Assembly: GCA_019359435.1 (NCBI GenBank)
Contig: JAHHHI010000008.1
Span: 1 to 45,978 of the forward strand
Source of the DNA: Kaiparowitsia implicata GSE-PSE-MK54-09C
GTDB lineage: Bacteria > Cyanobacteriota > Cyanobacteriia > Elainellales > Elainellaceae
DNA length: 45,978 nt
Direction: 5' to 3'
Part shown: positions 25,707 through 34,389 of the stretch, in pieces
Layout of the letters: every line of letters begins with the position of its first letter
Position numbering within the stretch: position 1 is the stretch's first letter
Translations under genes and position numbers: made by a program
The notes under the pieces: model-generated
Told to the model about the DNA's origin: nothing
Database searches by the model: none
The model's input: only the letters and a program-made list of their open reading frames with translations

Positions 25707-28055
25707 CTACTCAACCCGCTGGAGCGCTGTCAGCTTAGGGTCCACAATTTTTTGCCCCAGCCCAGGAAACTTAATAGCCAGGCAGATTTTGTTGCCAGCG
25801 CCAAAAATATGGGTGATTTGACCGGCACCAAAACCCTTATGAACCACCTTGTCACCCACGGTCCAGTCGTCTGCGTGGGTGCCGGGCAGATCTGCGGCTT
25901 GACGCTTGTCTTTCGCTGAGTGGATGGATGTGGTCATACGCTTGGGAATCGCGGTAGCGGTATTACTCAGCAGCATATCGGCTGGCAATTCGCCCAGGAA
26001 CAGCGAGGGACTGGCGGGTTCGCGGTTGCCATAAAGACGGCGCTCACGGGCGTGAGTTAGGAACAGGCGCTCTTGAGCCCGGGTGATGCCTACGTAGCAG
26101 AGTCGGCGCTCTTCTTCGAGAGCCGCTGGATCTTCTAGCGAACGGTAGTTGGGAAATAGCCCCTGTTCCATCCCCACTAAAAAGACAACGGGAAACTCCA
26201 AACCTTTGGATGAATGGAGCGTCATCAGCGAGATGGCAGACTTGCCTTCTTCTAGGTTGTCGAGATCAGACGCAAGGGAGGCATTAGCAATGAAGGCTAG
26301 CAGGGATTTATCTTCATTCTCTTCCTCAAATTGCAGGGTGGCATTGTAGAGCTCCTGCACGTTGCCAATGCGGTCTAGGGCTTCGTCGGTGCCCTGATTT
26401 TTCAGATCGTTGACATAGTCAGAGTCATCCACCACGCCTTGTAGAATTTGGGATGCGGTGAGGGTTTCTACCTGCTCTTGCCATTTTTTCAACACCTGCG
26501 AAAACCCTATGACGTTCTTGGCCGATCGCCCTGCTAGGGTTTGCACTGATGTGTCATCTTGCAGAATCGTCCACAGGGGAACGCCGAGTTCTTGGGCGGC
26601 TTGCTTGAGCCGATCAACCGTGGCTTTGCCGATGCCCCGCCGAGGGGTATTAATAATGCGTTCAATGCTAAGGCTATCGTTGGGGTTGGCGATCGCCCTC
26701 AAATAGCCCAGCATGTCCTTAATTTCTTTGCGGTCATAAAACCGCAGCCCACCGACGATGGTGTAGGGCAGGCTAAACCGCATCAGCACTTCTTCAAAGG
26801 CGCGAGATTGGGCATTGGTGCGATAGAGAATCGCAAAGTTGCCCCAGTCTAGTTCAGGATGGTTGCTGCGGAGCTGCTGAATTTGCCCGATCACAAACTG
26901 TGCTTCTAGCGCCTCATCATCTGCGCGGAACACAAATAGCGACTCGCCCTCTCCCCGGGTGGGGCGCAGCACCTTATCGATGCGCTCGGTATTGTTTTCG
27001 ATCAGGTGGTTAGCCACTTGCAGGATGTTGGCGGTAGAGCGGTAGTTTTCCTCTAGCTTCACCATTGAGCGGGTATCGTCGTCGGGCAATCCATCGCCAA
27101 AGTCTTCCTGAAACCCCAGCAAAATGCGAAAATCCGCAGCCCGAAACGAGTAAATGGACTGATCCGCATCCCCCACTACAAACACCGAGCGATAGGCCCA
27201 GTCGTCAAACTCAGTGGCCGATTTGCCATTGGTCACCATCAGCCGAATCAAGTCATACTGCGTGCGGTTGGTGTCTTGATACTCATCCACGAGCACATGG
27301 CGAAAGCGCTTGTGCCAATAGGCCAGCACCTGCTCATTCTGCGTGAACAGCTTAACGGGCATCAAAATCAAATCGTCAAAATCAACGGCGTTGTTGCCTG
27401 ATAGCGCCTTTTGGTAGTCGGTATAGACATCCGCAATGATGCGCCCGCGATAGTTGGGTTGCTCTCGCTCGACATCGGCAGGGACAAACCCTTGGTTTTT
27501 GGCATTGCTAATGGCGTAGCGAATAGAGCGGGGATCAAACTTTTTGTCATCTAGATTCTTGGTCTGCACAATCTGCTTGACCAGGCTTTGGGCATCTGAT
27601 TCATCAAAAATTGAAAAGGATCGTGTCCATTGCCCACCTTGCGGATCGTGATATTTGTCGATGTCGAACCGCAAAATGCGGGCACAAAGGGCGTGGAAGG
27701 TGCCAATCCACAGTTCTTTAGTGATGGTTTTATAGATGTGCGATCGCAGCTTGGTTTGCTCTCGTGCGGCCAGAGCCTCTAGCGGCTTTCCATGTCTTGC
27801 TTGAGCTTCTTGCTCCGCAAACAGTTTCTCGATCCGCTCTTTCATCTCGCGAGCGGCTTTGTTGGTAAAGGTAACTGCCAGAATATTTTCGGGAGCAACT
27901 CGATGGTTCAAAATCAAGTTAGCAATGCGATAGGTGAGCGCCCGCGTCTTGCCTGACCCAGCTCCGGCTACGACGAGCAGTGGCCCACAGTAGTGCTCTA
28001 CTGCCTGGCGCTGGGCTGCATTTAATTGGCTCAAAAAATCAACAGTCTGGGTCAT
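25707..28055 (-). CDS. pcrA: UvrD/PcrA-type DNA helicase
   Basis: A 782-residue superfamily 1A 3'-5' helicase used in repair and replication-fork upkeep. The Q-motif region LNAAQRQAVEH, Walker A AGAGSGKT (30-37), TFTNKAAREMKERI (motif Ia), VDEYQDTN (motif II), GDADQSIYSFRAAD (motif III), VGGLRFYDRKEIKD (motif IV), LMTLHSSKGLEFPVVFLVG (motif V) and EEERRLCYVGITRAQ (motif VI) are all present. The C-terminus has the PcrA-type Tudor-like tail (DKVVHKGFGAGQITHIFGAG). PcrA is preferred over UvrD or Rep because of that tail. The length is usual and the gene looks intact. It is a single gene, with about 420 bases to the pump gene on its upstream side. Confidence 0.95.
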   Translation of the reverse strand: MTQTVDFLSQLNAAQRQAVEHYCGPLLVVAGAGSGKTRALTYRIANLILNHRVAPENILAVTFTNKAAREMKERIEKLFAEQEAQARHGKPLEALAAREQTKLRSHIYKTITKELWIGTFHALCARILRFDIDKYHDPQGGQWTRSFSIFDESDAQSLVKQIVQTKNLDDKKFDPRSIRYAISNAKNQGFVPADVEREQPNYRGRIIADVYTDYQKALSGNNAVDFDDLILMPVKLFTQNEQVLAYWHKRFRHVLVDEYQDTNRTQYDLIRLMVTNGKSATEFDDWAYRSVFVVGDADQSIYSFRAADFRILLGFQEDFGDGLPDDDTRSMVKLEENYRSTANILQVANHLIENNTERIDKVLRPTRGEGESLFVFRADDEALEAQFVIGQIQQLRSNHPELDWGNFAILYRTNAQSRAFEEVLMRFSLPYTIVGGLRFYDRKEIKDMLGYLRAIANPNDSLSIERIINTPRRGIGKATVDRLKQAAQELGVPLWTILQDDTSVQTLAGRSAKNVIGFSQVLKKWQEQVETLTASQILQGVVDDSDYVNDLKNQGTDEALDRIGNVQELYNATLQFEEENEDKSLLAFIANASLASDLDNLEEGKSAISLMTLHSSKGLEFPVVFLVGMEQGLFPNYRSLEDPAALEEERRLCYVGITRAQERLFLTHARERRLYGNREPASPSLFLGELPADMLLSNTATAIPKRMTTSIHSAKDKRQAADLPGTHADDWTVGDKVVHKGFGAGQITHIFGAGNKICLAIKFPGLGQKIVDPKLTALQRVE

Positions 28056-28477
28056 ACAGCCATCGCAACATCAATTGGAACAAGAATGCTTTTGAAACCC
28101 TGACTCTACGTGGATCTCACAAACATCCTAACAAGCATCAGTGCACCCCACGTCATGCGTCACGCTTAGAGCTTGCCGGAAGCCGCTTTTAGTCTAAAGC
28201 ACAGACTAAAATTTTGCTCCCACAGAAGCTCCAGCGCTGGACGCATGGAGTGATGCTGTGAGTGCTGTGCAACCCTCACGGCGTAGACCCTACAAGCTTT
28301 AATCAACCGTCAGTTCAGTAAGTCTCTAACTGTGATGCCTGCAACGCGAGTATCACGAGTTAGCCCACTCGACCAATGCTCCAAACCCGGTGCAGGAGGC
28401 CGCCTGCTAAACAATGCGACATCCTGACTGTGACATCCTGAGTGATAAAGTTGCCCTGGTTAGTTAGCCGCAGAGGT
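28056..28477. other. intergenic region between pump gene and helicase gene
   Basis: About 420 bases. A short palindrome (GCAGGAGGCCGCCTGC) lies near 28392. GACATCCTGACTG and GACATCCTGAGTG form a near-perfect direct repeat near 28420-28443. No gene is supported. The helicase promoter should lie at the left edge. Confidence 0.45.
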
Positions 28478-31400
28478 TCAGGCGCGGGGGCTGGGTAGAG
28501 GGGCTGGCACATCTGGTGTGGGCTGGACGCGCTTGCGGGTTTTTCCAGGAAAGCGCTGAGGCCAGCGCGGGTCGTGCAGCAGCGTGTAGAAGCAGGGGAT
28601 GATGAATAGGGTTAACCCCGTCGCCAACGACAGACCCGAGAAGACGACCACACCCAGCGGCTGCAAAAACTCTGAGCCTTCCCCAATGCCCAGCGCCAGA
28701 GGAAACATGCCCAAAACTGTAGTGATGGTGGTCATCAGAATGGGGCGCAGGCGTTCTGATGCTGCTTGCAGCACCGAACTCTGATGGTCTAGTCCGACCT
28801 CTTCACGGATTTGGTTGGCACGTTCCACCAAAATAATGGCGTTATTCACCACAATCCCAACGAGCAGCACCACGCCCACAATCACGGTTGCGCCAATGGC
28901 CGTTTGAGTGACAAACAGGCCCAGAATGCCTCCTGCTAGCGCCAGTGGCACCGTTAGCATAATTACCAGCGGGTCAATTAACGAGTTGTATTGCACTGCC
29001 ATCACCACAAACACTAAGAACGCGGCTAAGCCTCCTAGCAAAATGAGCGATCGCTGCAACTCTCGATTTGTTTCGGCACTGGCGCTGTCGATCACCGTCA
29101 CCCCATCCGGCAGATCGACGCTGTCCATAATGGCATCAAGTTCCTCTAAGGCTTCGCCAGTGGTCACTCCATCTGCAGGCGATCCGGCGATGATAAACAC
29201 CTGCCGTTGGTTGATACGCTGAATCTGCCCCGGAGCCTCGCCATCTTCGATAGTGGCGACATCGCCTAGCCGCACCAGTTGGTTGCCCTGAGTAAACATG
29301 GGCAATTGCCGCAGCTGTGATGGACGCTGGATTTCGCCTTCAGCCAGTTGCACCCGCACATCCACCAGGCGATCGCCCCGCTGAAGCTGCGTCGGCACTG
29401 AACCCGTAAGCGCCGTTTGCACAGTATTACCAATCTCTTGAGCTGTCAGCCCCACTTGGGCTGCACGTTCCCAATTCGGCAGAATTTGCAGCTCTGGCTG
29501 GGCCTCATCCGCATCAGGGCGGTATTGCGCCTGGGTAGCCTGCTCATCCAGCACCGACAACACTTCTCGGCCCGCTTGTTCCAGCACGCGCTGGTCTGAG
29601 CCTTGCAAAATCAGATCAATATCCCCTCCGCGCACCGGCGAGTTGCCGACAGAAATCCCTCGGACGCCCTCAGGCGAAACGCGCAGGCGCGTGCCCACGA
29701 GGTTTAACCGATCTAACTCGCGGCTCATGCGGTCAGAAAATGCAGCGACGTTAGTTCCCGGCTGCAACGTAATTGTGCTTGAGCCGCGCAGAGCGTTAAC
29801 AGACGTATTGCTGCCAAACAGTCCGCCGCCCGATGTGGTGAAGGAGTACTGCACCTCGGGCTGTTCTAGCAGTAGCTCATCTACCGCACTCATAACGGTG
29901 CGGTTTTCTACCAGAGTCGTGCCCGGTGGGAAGTTGGCGTTGAGCCGCGCCTGCCCGGTGTTGATCCGAGGCAAAATCTCTTGGGGCAGCGTGCCCACCA
30001 TGAGAAGGCTGCTGCCGCCCACTACCAAAAACGCAAGACCAATTACCCAAATGCGATGGCGCAGCACCCGCTGCAATACTTGCGAATATAAGCGGGTTAG
30101 CCCCTCAAGGCGCAGTCGAAATTGCCGTAGCGGCCAAAACTCACCTACGTTGCTAGACCATTTCACCATCAACAGCCGCGAGGTCAGTGAGGGCACCACG
30201 GTGACTGAGACCGCGAGTGATGCCGCTACCGCGAAACTAATGGTGAGAATCAGCTCGTTAAACAAGAGCGAGATGAAGCCACCAATCAACAAGAACGGCA
30301 TCACCGACACGAGGTTGGTGGTTGTAGAAGCGACCAGCGCAGATTCTAATTCTTGGCTACTACGCTCAGCCATGACTAGCATTTCTTCAGCAGGCACGGG
30401 AGAGTTATAGGCTGAATGCCCGTTGCCGCTATGCCCGTTACCGGGATGCCCATTGCCATTTGACTCATAGGCGAGATCGGCTTCAGTCTCCCCATTGCCA
30501 TTCGCGCGTCGTTGAGCGGCCCGTTCCGACGTGCTTTTAACAATGTTTTCTAGCATCACGATGGAGTTGTCTACCACGATGCCCACGCCCAGCGCTAGTC
30601 CGCCCAGGCTAAACACGTTGATGGATAAGCCAAACATTCCCATCAAAAGAATGGCTGTAAAGATCGCTAACGGGATGGCCGTGATGATGATTAGGGTTTG
30701 GCGCAGTGACCCGAGGAACAGGAGAACGGCGATCGCCGCTAGCCCTGCACCCGTCAGCCCTGCCATGGTCACGTTAGAGATTGAGTTTTGAATAAAGCGG
30801 GACTCATCCAGCGTAGATGTGAGCACCAGATCCTCTGGAAACAGTCCCGAGGCTTGAAGCTGATCCAGCCGGCGCTGGACTGCCTCCACAACGTCTACCG
30901 TGTTGGCGTCGGGCTGCTTCTGAATACTGACTTTGACTGCAGGTTGACCATTGAGGTTGACAAACACCTCCTGCTCCTGTGCCCCGTCAATAATGTCGGC
31001 AACGTCGCGCAAATAAATGCGCTGAGGGCCATTTTCGCCATCGACGTCAAAGGATAGGTTGCGGAGTTCGTCCGCTGAGCCAAATAATCCCACGGTGCGA
31101 GTGAGCGATTCGGCGTCGGCACTGCGAAGGCGCCCGCCCGAGACATCTTGGTTGCGATCGCGCAACTCATCCAGCACGGGCTGCAGCCCAACCCCCAGCG
31201 CTTGCAGGCGGGTCAGACTGACATTAACGCGCACCTCTTCATTGACGCCACCCGACACATCAACACTGGCAACACCTGGCACAATGGTCAGCTCTCGAGC
31301 CAAGTCTTCATCCGCGAAGGTTCGTAGATCCACCCCCCGCAGACCCGGCGACGTTAGCGCAAACTCATACACCGGCAGTTGAGAGGGATCAATCCGGAAC

Positions 31401-31810
31401 AGACGCGGGGGATCAATGCCGCTGGGCAACTGCCCCTGCGCCCGGTTGAGTGCCGCTGTCGCATCGCTTAAGGCCCGGTCGAGATTGCCGCCCGGGCGGA
31501 AATATAAATCAATGCTGACCTGGCCCTCCCGAGTTTGTGAAAACACCTGTTCTACACCGTCTGTCGCTGAGAGCGCTTCTTCTAGCGGGCGCGCAATCTC
31601 ATCTACGGCCACCTGCGGCGAGATGCCCGGTGTGTTGACGCGGACGCCAATGCGGGGATAGACAATAGAGGGCAGCAGATCAACAGGCAGGCGCGTGAGG
31701 AAAAAGAAGCCTAGCACAATCACCGTGAGCGTCAGCATGAGTGTGCCAATGTGACGCCGAATGGCGACAGAGCTAATGCTAGCGGGTGGACGATCGTGAG
31801 TCTGAGCCAT
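28478..31810 (-). CDS. RND efflux transporter, inner-membrane pump (AcrB/SwrC-like)
   Basis: A 1110-residue proton-driven exporter. The expected plan is present: TM1 near residues 20-42, two large periplasmic loops and two six-helix bundles. The TM4 signature GIVVDNSIVMLENI has Asp414 followed by Asn where AcrB has a second Asp. QYNSLIDPLVIMLTVPLALAGG and GIVVNNAIILVERAN mark the second half. The latter GxVxxN pattern fits the SwrC/HAE branch. The odd part is a cytoplasmic insertion between TM4 and TM5 (about 427-472), rich in Gly, Asn and His (NGNGHPGNGHSGNGHS). The partner membrane-fusion protein is upstream on the same strand, but a plus-strand gene lies between them. The substrate is unknown. 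Confidence 0.93.
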   Translation of the reverse strand: MAQTHDRPPASISSVAIRRHIGTLMLTLTVIVLGFFFLTRLPVDLLPSIVYPRIGVRVNTPGISPQVAVDEIARPLEEALSATDGVEQVFSQTREGQVSIDLYFRPGGNLDRALSDATAALNRAQGQLPSGIDPPRLFRIDPSQLPVYEFALTSPGLRGVDLRTFADEDLARELTIVPGVASVDVSGGVNEEVRVNVSLTRLQALGVGLQPVLDELRDRNQDVSGGRLRSADAESLTRTVGLFGSADELRNLSFDVDGENGPQRIYLRDVADIIDGAQEQEVFVNLNGQPAVKVSIQKQPDANTVDVVEAVQRRLDQLQASGLFPEDLVLTSTLDESRFIQNSISNVTMAGLTGAGLAAIAVLLFLGSLRQTLIIITAIPLAIFTAILLMGMFGLSINVFSLGGLALGVGIVVDNSIVMLENIVKSTSERAAQRRANGNGETEADLAYESNGNGHPGNGHSGNGHSAYNSPVPAEEMLVMAERSSQELESALVASTTTNLVSVMPFLLIGGFISLLFNELILTISFAVAASLAVSVTVVPSLTSRLLMVKWSSNVGEFWPLRQFRLRLEGLTRLYSQVLQRVLRHRIWVIGLAFLVVGGSSLLMVGTLPQEILPRINTGQARLNANFPPGTTLVENRTVMSAVDELLLEQPEVQYSFTTSGGGLFGSNTSVNALRGSSTITLQPGTNVAAFSDRMSRELDRLNLVGTRLRVSPEGVRGISVGNSPVRGGDIDLILQGSDQRVLEQAGREVLSVLDEQATQAQYRPDADEAQPELQILPNWERAAQVGLTAQEIGNTVQTALTGSVPTQLQRGDRLVDVRVQLAEGEIQRPSQLRQLPMFTQGNQLVRLGDVATIEDGEAPGQIQRINQRQVFIIAGSPADGVTTGEALEELDAIMDSVDLPDGVTVIDSASAETNRELQRSLILLGGLAAFLVFVVMAVQYNSLIDPLVIMLTVPLALAGGILGLFVTQTAIGATVIVGVVLLVGIVVNNAIILVERANQIREEVGLDHQSSVLQAASERLRPILMTTITTVLGMFPLALGIGEGSEFLQPLGVVVFSGLSLATGLTLFIIPCFYTLLHDPRWPQRFPGKTRKRVQPTPDVPAPLPSPRA

Positions 31811-31940
31811 GATAGAGGTCTCGTGGAAGTGCTGAACGATGGGCGCAGGAGGGATAAATTCTTACCCTTGAGGGTACTGCGATACGCGATCTAACTGATT
31901 AGGGTGGACTTTAGGAGTTTGAACCACCTGGAGGTCAGTG

Positions 31941-32438
31941 ATGAATCGACGGCGCGTTTTGATACAGGGATCGCTGTTTGGAATGGCGATGCTGGCCCGC
32001 TGGGGGCTAGGGGCTCGGCCTGCTGCGGCATTGTGTGTGAGCCCTTCTGCACCAGAGCTATTGGGCACTTGGGTGAATGTAGATGCGGCAACACGCGGCA
32101 TGCGTCGAATTCAGGTGGCCTATCTCTGTGATGATGTCCGACGTTGTGATGCAGAGACAGGGCAGTGTACAGAACCCCGCGTGGGATATTACATTCGCCC
32201 GTTTGGCGCCTGTTCCCCGACGGACTGCGACTGGGGCTTGCAGTCGGCTAACTTGGTTGGTGTGCGATCGCTCACCAGCACCATTGATCAAACCTTTGCA
32301 ACGCGAAGTGTGCGTGCAACGCTGCTCACACAGGGTAGCCGTGCAGGACAACTGCGAGTGCTATGGCGAACCACCTTTACCGATGGCAGCGGGCGGGAGA
32401 ACTATCACAGACTTGAGTACTTTACCAAGACCTCCTAA
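31941..32438 (+). CDS. Cys-rich exported protein with Tat-like signal
   Basis: A 165-residue protein. The N-terminus MNRRRVLIQGSLFGMAMLAR, a twin-arginine stretch before a hydrophobic core, and the AxA site (RPAAALC) predict export near residues 29-31. The mature part holds several cysteines (AYLCDDVRRC, GQC, GACSPTDCDWG) and a beta-rich body ending FTDGSGRENYHRLEYF. From memory, the patterns GTWVNVDAATRGMRRI and CSPTDCDWG recur in unnamed cyanobacterial and bacterial exported proteins. GGAGG at 31930-31934 favours this ATG over GTG 31938. It lies antiparallel between the two genes of an RND pump, which is unusual. Function unknown. Confidence 0.82.
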   Translation: MNRRRVLIQGSLFGMAMLARWGLGARPAAALCVSPSAPELLGTWVNVDAATRGMRRIQVAYLCDDVRRCDAETGQCTEPRVGYYIRPFGACSPTDCDWGLQSANLVGVRSLTSTIDQTFATRSVRATLLTQGSRAGQLRVLWRTTFTDGSGRENYHRLEYFTKTS

Positions 32439-32495
32439 GCGAGCGACAGTGAGAAAAGAGGGATTGGGAGTGACGGAGAGCAATGGGAACCGAAT

Positions 32496-33884
32496 CTAGG
32501 GCGATGATTCCGGTTCCTCAGACGATTGCGACAGGATGCTGAGGCGAACAGGCTGGCCATCCTCTAGCGGTTGGCCGCTGCGAACCACAATGCGATCGCC
32601 CGGATTAATCCCAGAGCGAATTTCGACCCGGTTATCGGCGCGATCGCCCAGCGTCACTGTTCGGGCGATCGCCCGAGCGTCCTCGCCCTCCCCTTCTACG
32701 ACAAACAGCACCTCGTCAGCCTCAAGTTCTCCCACCTCTAGCGCCTCATCCGGCACCACAATTTGGGGCTGCCCCATAGCAGCAAACTCTACCCGAGCCA
32801 GCAGCCCGCTTGAGATGCGACCTTCGAGATTCGGAATCACCACCTCGACGGGGATCAGCCGTGCGGTAGAGTCGGCAGCGGGAGAAATGCGCTCAATCAC
32901 GCCCTCAAAGGTGCGATCGGGAAAGGCATCCAGCCGCACGGTGGCAGATTGGCCGGGGCGGATGTTGCCCAGCTCCAATTCCGACACCTGCACGACGACT
33001 TTGATGCTACTAAAGTCGCCAATTTGATACACCTCTTCACCCGGCTGCGCTAGGTCGCCGGGCTGCTTAAAGCGCTGAATTACGGTGCCAGAGGCAGAGG
33101 CCTGAAGCTGCGAGTAGGCTCGGCGCTGCCCCACTTCTGCAAGGGTGGCCTGCTGAGCTGTAGCGCGGCCTCGTGCGGCTTCTACTGCTCGCTGGCGGGT
33201 GCGCACCCGCTCTTGGGCGGAACGCACGGCCTGTTCAGCGGTATTACGAGCCGTCTGAGCTTGCTCGGCCTGCTGCTCGGTTACTGCACCTTCTGCGGCT
33301 AAACTTTGCAGTCGCGCTGCATCGGCGATCGCCTGCTGCAATTCAAACCGCGCTTGGTCGACCTGCGCCTGCACATCACTGACTTCGGCCTCGGCTTGAG
33401 AGATTTCAGATTCGCGTGCGGCCAGTTCGGCTTGCGCTTGAGACAGCGATGAGGTGAGCAGGCGATCGTCGATTTGCCCTATCACTTGCCCTTGCTGCAC
33501 CCGATCGCCCACGTCTACGGATAAATTGAGCAGCCGTCCATCCGTTTGCGCCCGCAGCGACACAAGTTGGAGCGGCTGGGTCGAACCCGTGTAGGCAATT
33601 GTGGCCTCTAACGTATCTGTCTGGGCGATCGCCGTTTCGACTGCGATGGGGCGATCGCCGCCGCCGCGCTGCTCCCCGCCACCGCGCTGCTCCTGCGCTT
33701 GCCCTTGGGGAATCTGACAACCCGTGCCCGCCAGCGCGACTAGAACCACCGCCAGCACCGAGACCGAATGCCGCCACGGCAGCGCTGCGACTTTGGCCCA
33801 CGAGAGCCACTGACTCAACCCATCCCCAGCCTTTCGCGCCGATGACGCGGGCTTGCACGTTAATAAAGGTAATTCAGAATACAT
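32496..33884 (-). CDS. RND membrane-fusion (periplasmic adaptor) protein, HlyD/AcrA family
   Basis: A 462-residue adaptor linking the inner-membrane pump to an outer-membrane channel. The N-terminal TM/signal segment (about 40-56) ends AGTGC, so Cys56 may be lipidated, although the lipobox is not ideal. The lipoyl half-motifs (VSLRAQTDGRLL and QASASGTVIQRF) flank a long Ala/Gln/Glu coiled coil (about residues 140-250). Beta-barrel and membrane-proximal domains follow. The start at 33884 (MYSELPLL) is preferred. A frame extension to GTG 33953 is possible but begins three bases from MITE copy D. The pump gene lies downstream in the same direction beyond an antiparallel gene. Confidence 0.88.
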   Translation of the reverse strand: MYSELPLLTCKPASSARKAGDGLSQWLSWAKVAALPWRHSVSVLAVVLVALAGTGCQIPQGQAQEQRGGGEQRGGGDRPIAVETAIAQTDTLEATIAYTGSTQPLQLVSLRAQTDGRLLNLSVDVGDRVQQGQVIGQIDDRLLTSSLSQAQAELAARESEISQAEAEVSDVQAQVDQARFELQQAIADAARLQSLAAEGAVTEQQAEQAQTARNTAEQAVRSAQERVRTRQRAVEAARGRATAQQATLAEVGQRRAYSQLQASASGTVIQRFKQPGDLAQPGEEVYQIGDFSSIKVVVQVSELELGNIRPGQSATVRLDAFPDRTFEGVIERISPAADSTARLIPVEVVIPNLEGRISSGLLARVEFAAMGQPQIVVPDEALEVGELEADEVLFVVEGEGEDARAIARTVTLGDRADNRVEIRSGINPGDRIVVRSGQPLEDGQPVRLSILSQSSEEPESSP

Positions 33885-33955
33885 GAATGCCACAGTAGGA
33901 GAAACAGTTTGCTTAGCCGCTTGTTTAGAAATTGGGCTTAGAAATTGGGTCACAG

Positions 33956-34085
33956 CTAGGGGCTGTCATCAATTAGCCGCTAATGGCCCAGAAATCAACG
34001 GTCACAGCCCCTAGCCTGTTTTTGGATCGGGCGTGGCAACGCTCATGGCATAAGACTTTTGGTCGGAATTGATGACATGCCCTAG
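33956..34085 (+). mobile_element. MITE family 1, copy D (130 bp)
   Basis: CTAG ends at 33956-33959 and 34082-34085, with terminal repeats as in copies A-C and the same orientation as B and C. Its centre closely matches copies A and B (GCGTGGCAACGCTCATGGCA). It lies directly upstream of the membrane-fusion gene, between that gene and any native promoter. Confidence 0.9.
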
Positions 34086-34389
34086 GCGAACCGTGGCATA
34101 CGCAAGCCGGTAAAGCGAGAACACTCGTCTAACGTCACTGCCATACCCGTCACATTGGCACTAAACCTGAGAACCGATGTCAACCGAAGGAAGCCCAAGG
34201 AACAAAATCCCTTAACCCTTTAGTGACGCAATGGTGACTCTATCCAAAAGCAATAATTGTTAACTTTTCTTAACACCTTAAGAAATACCAAAGATTCGTC
34301 CTTAAGGTCAATTGACCTTGGGAATGACCTCCCCCATGAGAATGGTCATAGCGTGCGTGGATAAGGCTCGACCCATGCAGGAACGGCCA
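34086..34389. other. intergenic region between the WD40 gene and MITE copy D
   Basis: About 300 bases holding AT-rich sequence (34245-34300) and the 16-bp palindrome at 34304-34319. No gene is seen. It may hold the original promoter of the pump operon, now pushed back by the MITE. Confidence 0.45.
34304..34319. promoter_or_regulatory. 16-bp perfect palindrome, possible operator
   Basis: AAGGTCAATTGACCTT is a perfect palindrome in an AT-rich intergenic stretch. Symmetric sites of this type bind dimeric repressors such as TetR- or MarR-family proteins, which often control efflux pumps. No such regulator gene is in the window, so the role is a guess. Confidence 0.4.

Noticed and set aside
25403-25714. 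103-codon minus-strand frame next to the helicase gene
   Set aside because: It runs through the family 2 MITE and has no recognisable domain. It is taken as chance or decayed sequence.
29643-30410. 255-codon plus-strand frame inside the RND pump gene
   Set aside because: Its composition (Ser, Arg and Thr rich) is typical of an antisense shadow in GC-rich coding DNA. The pump on the minus strand is unambiguous.
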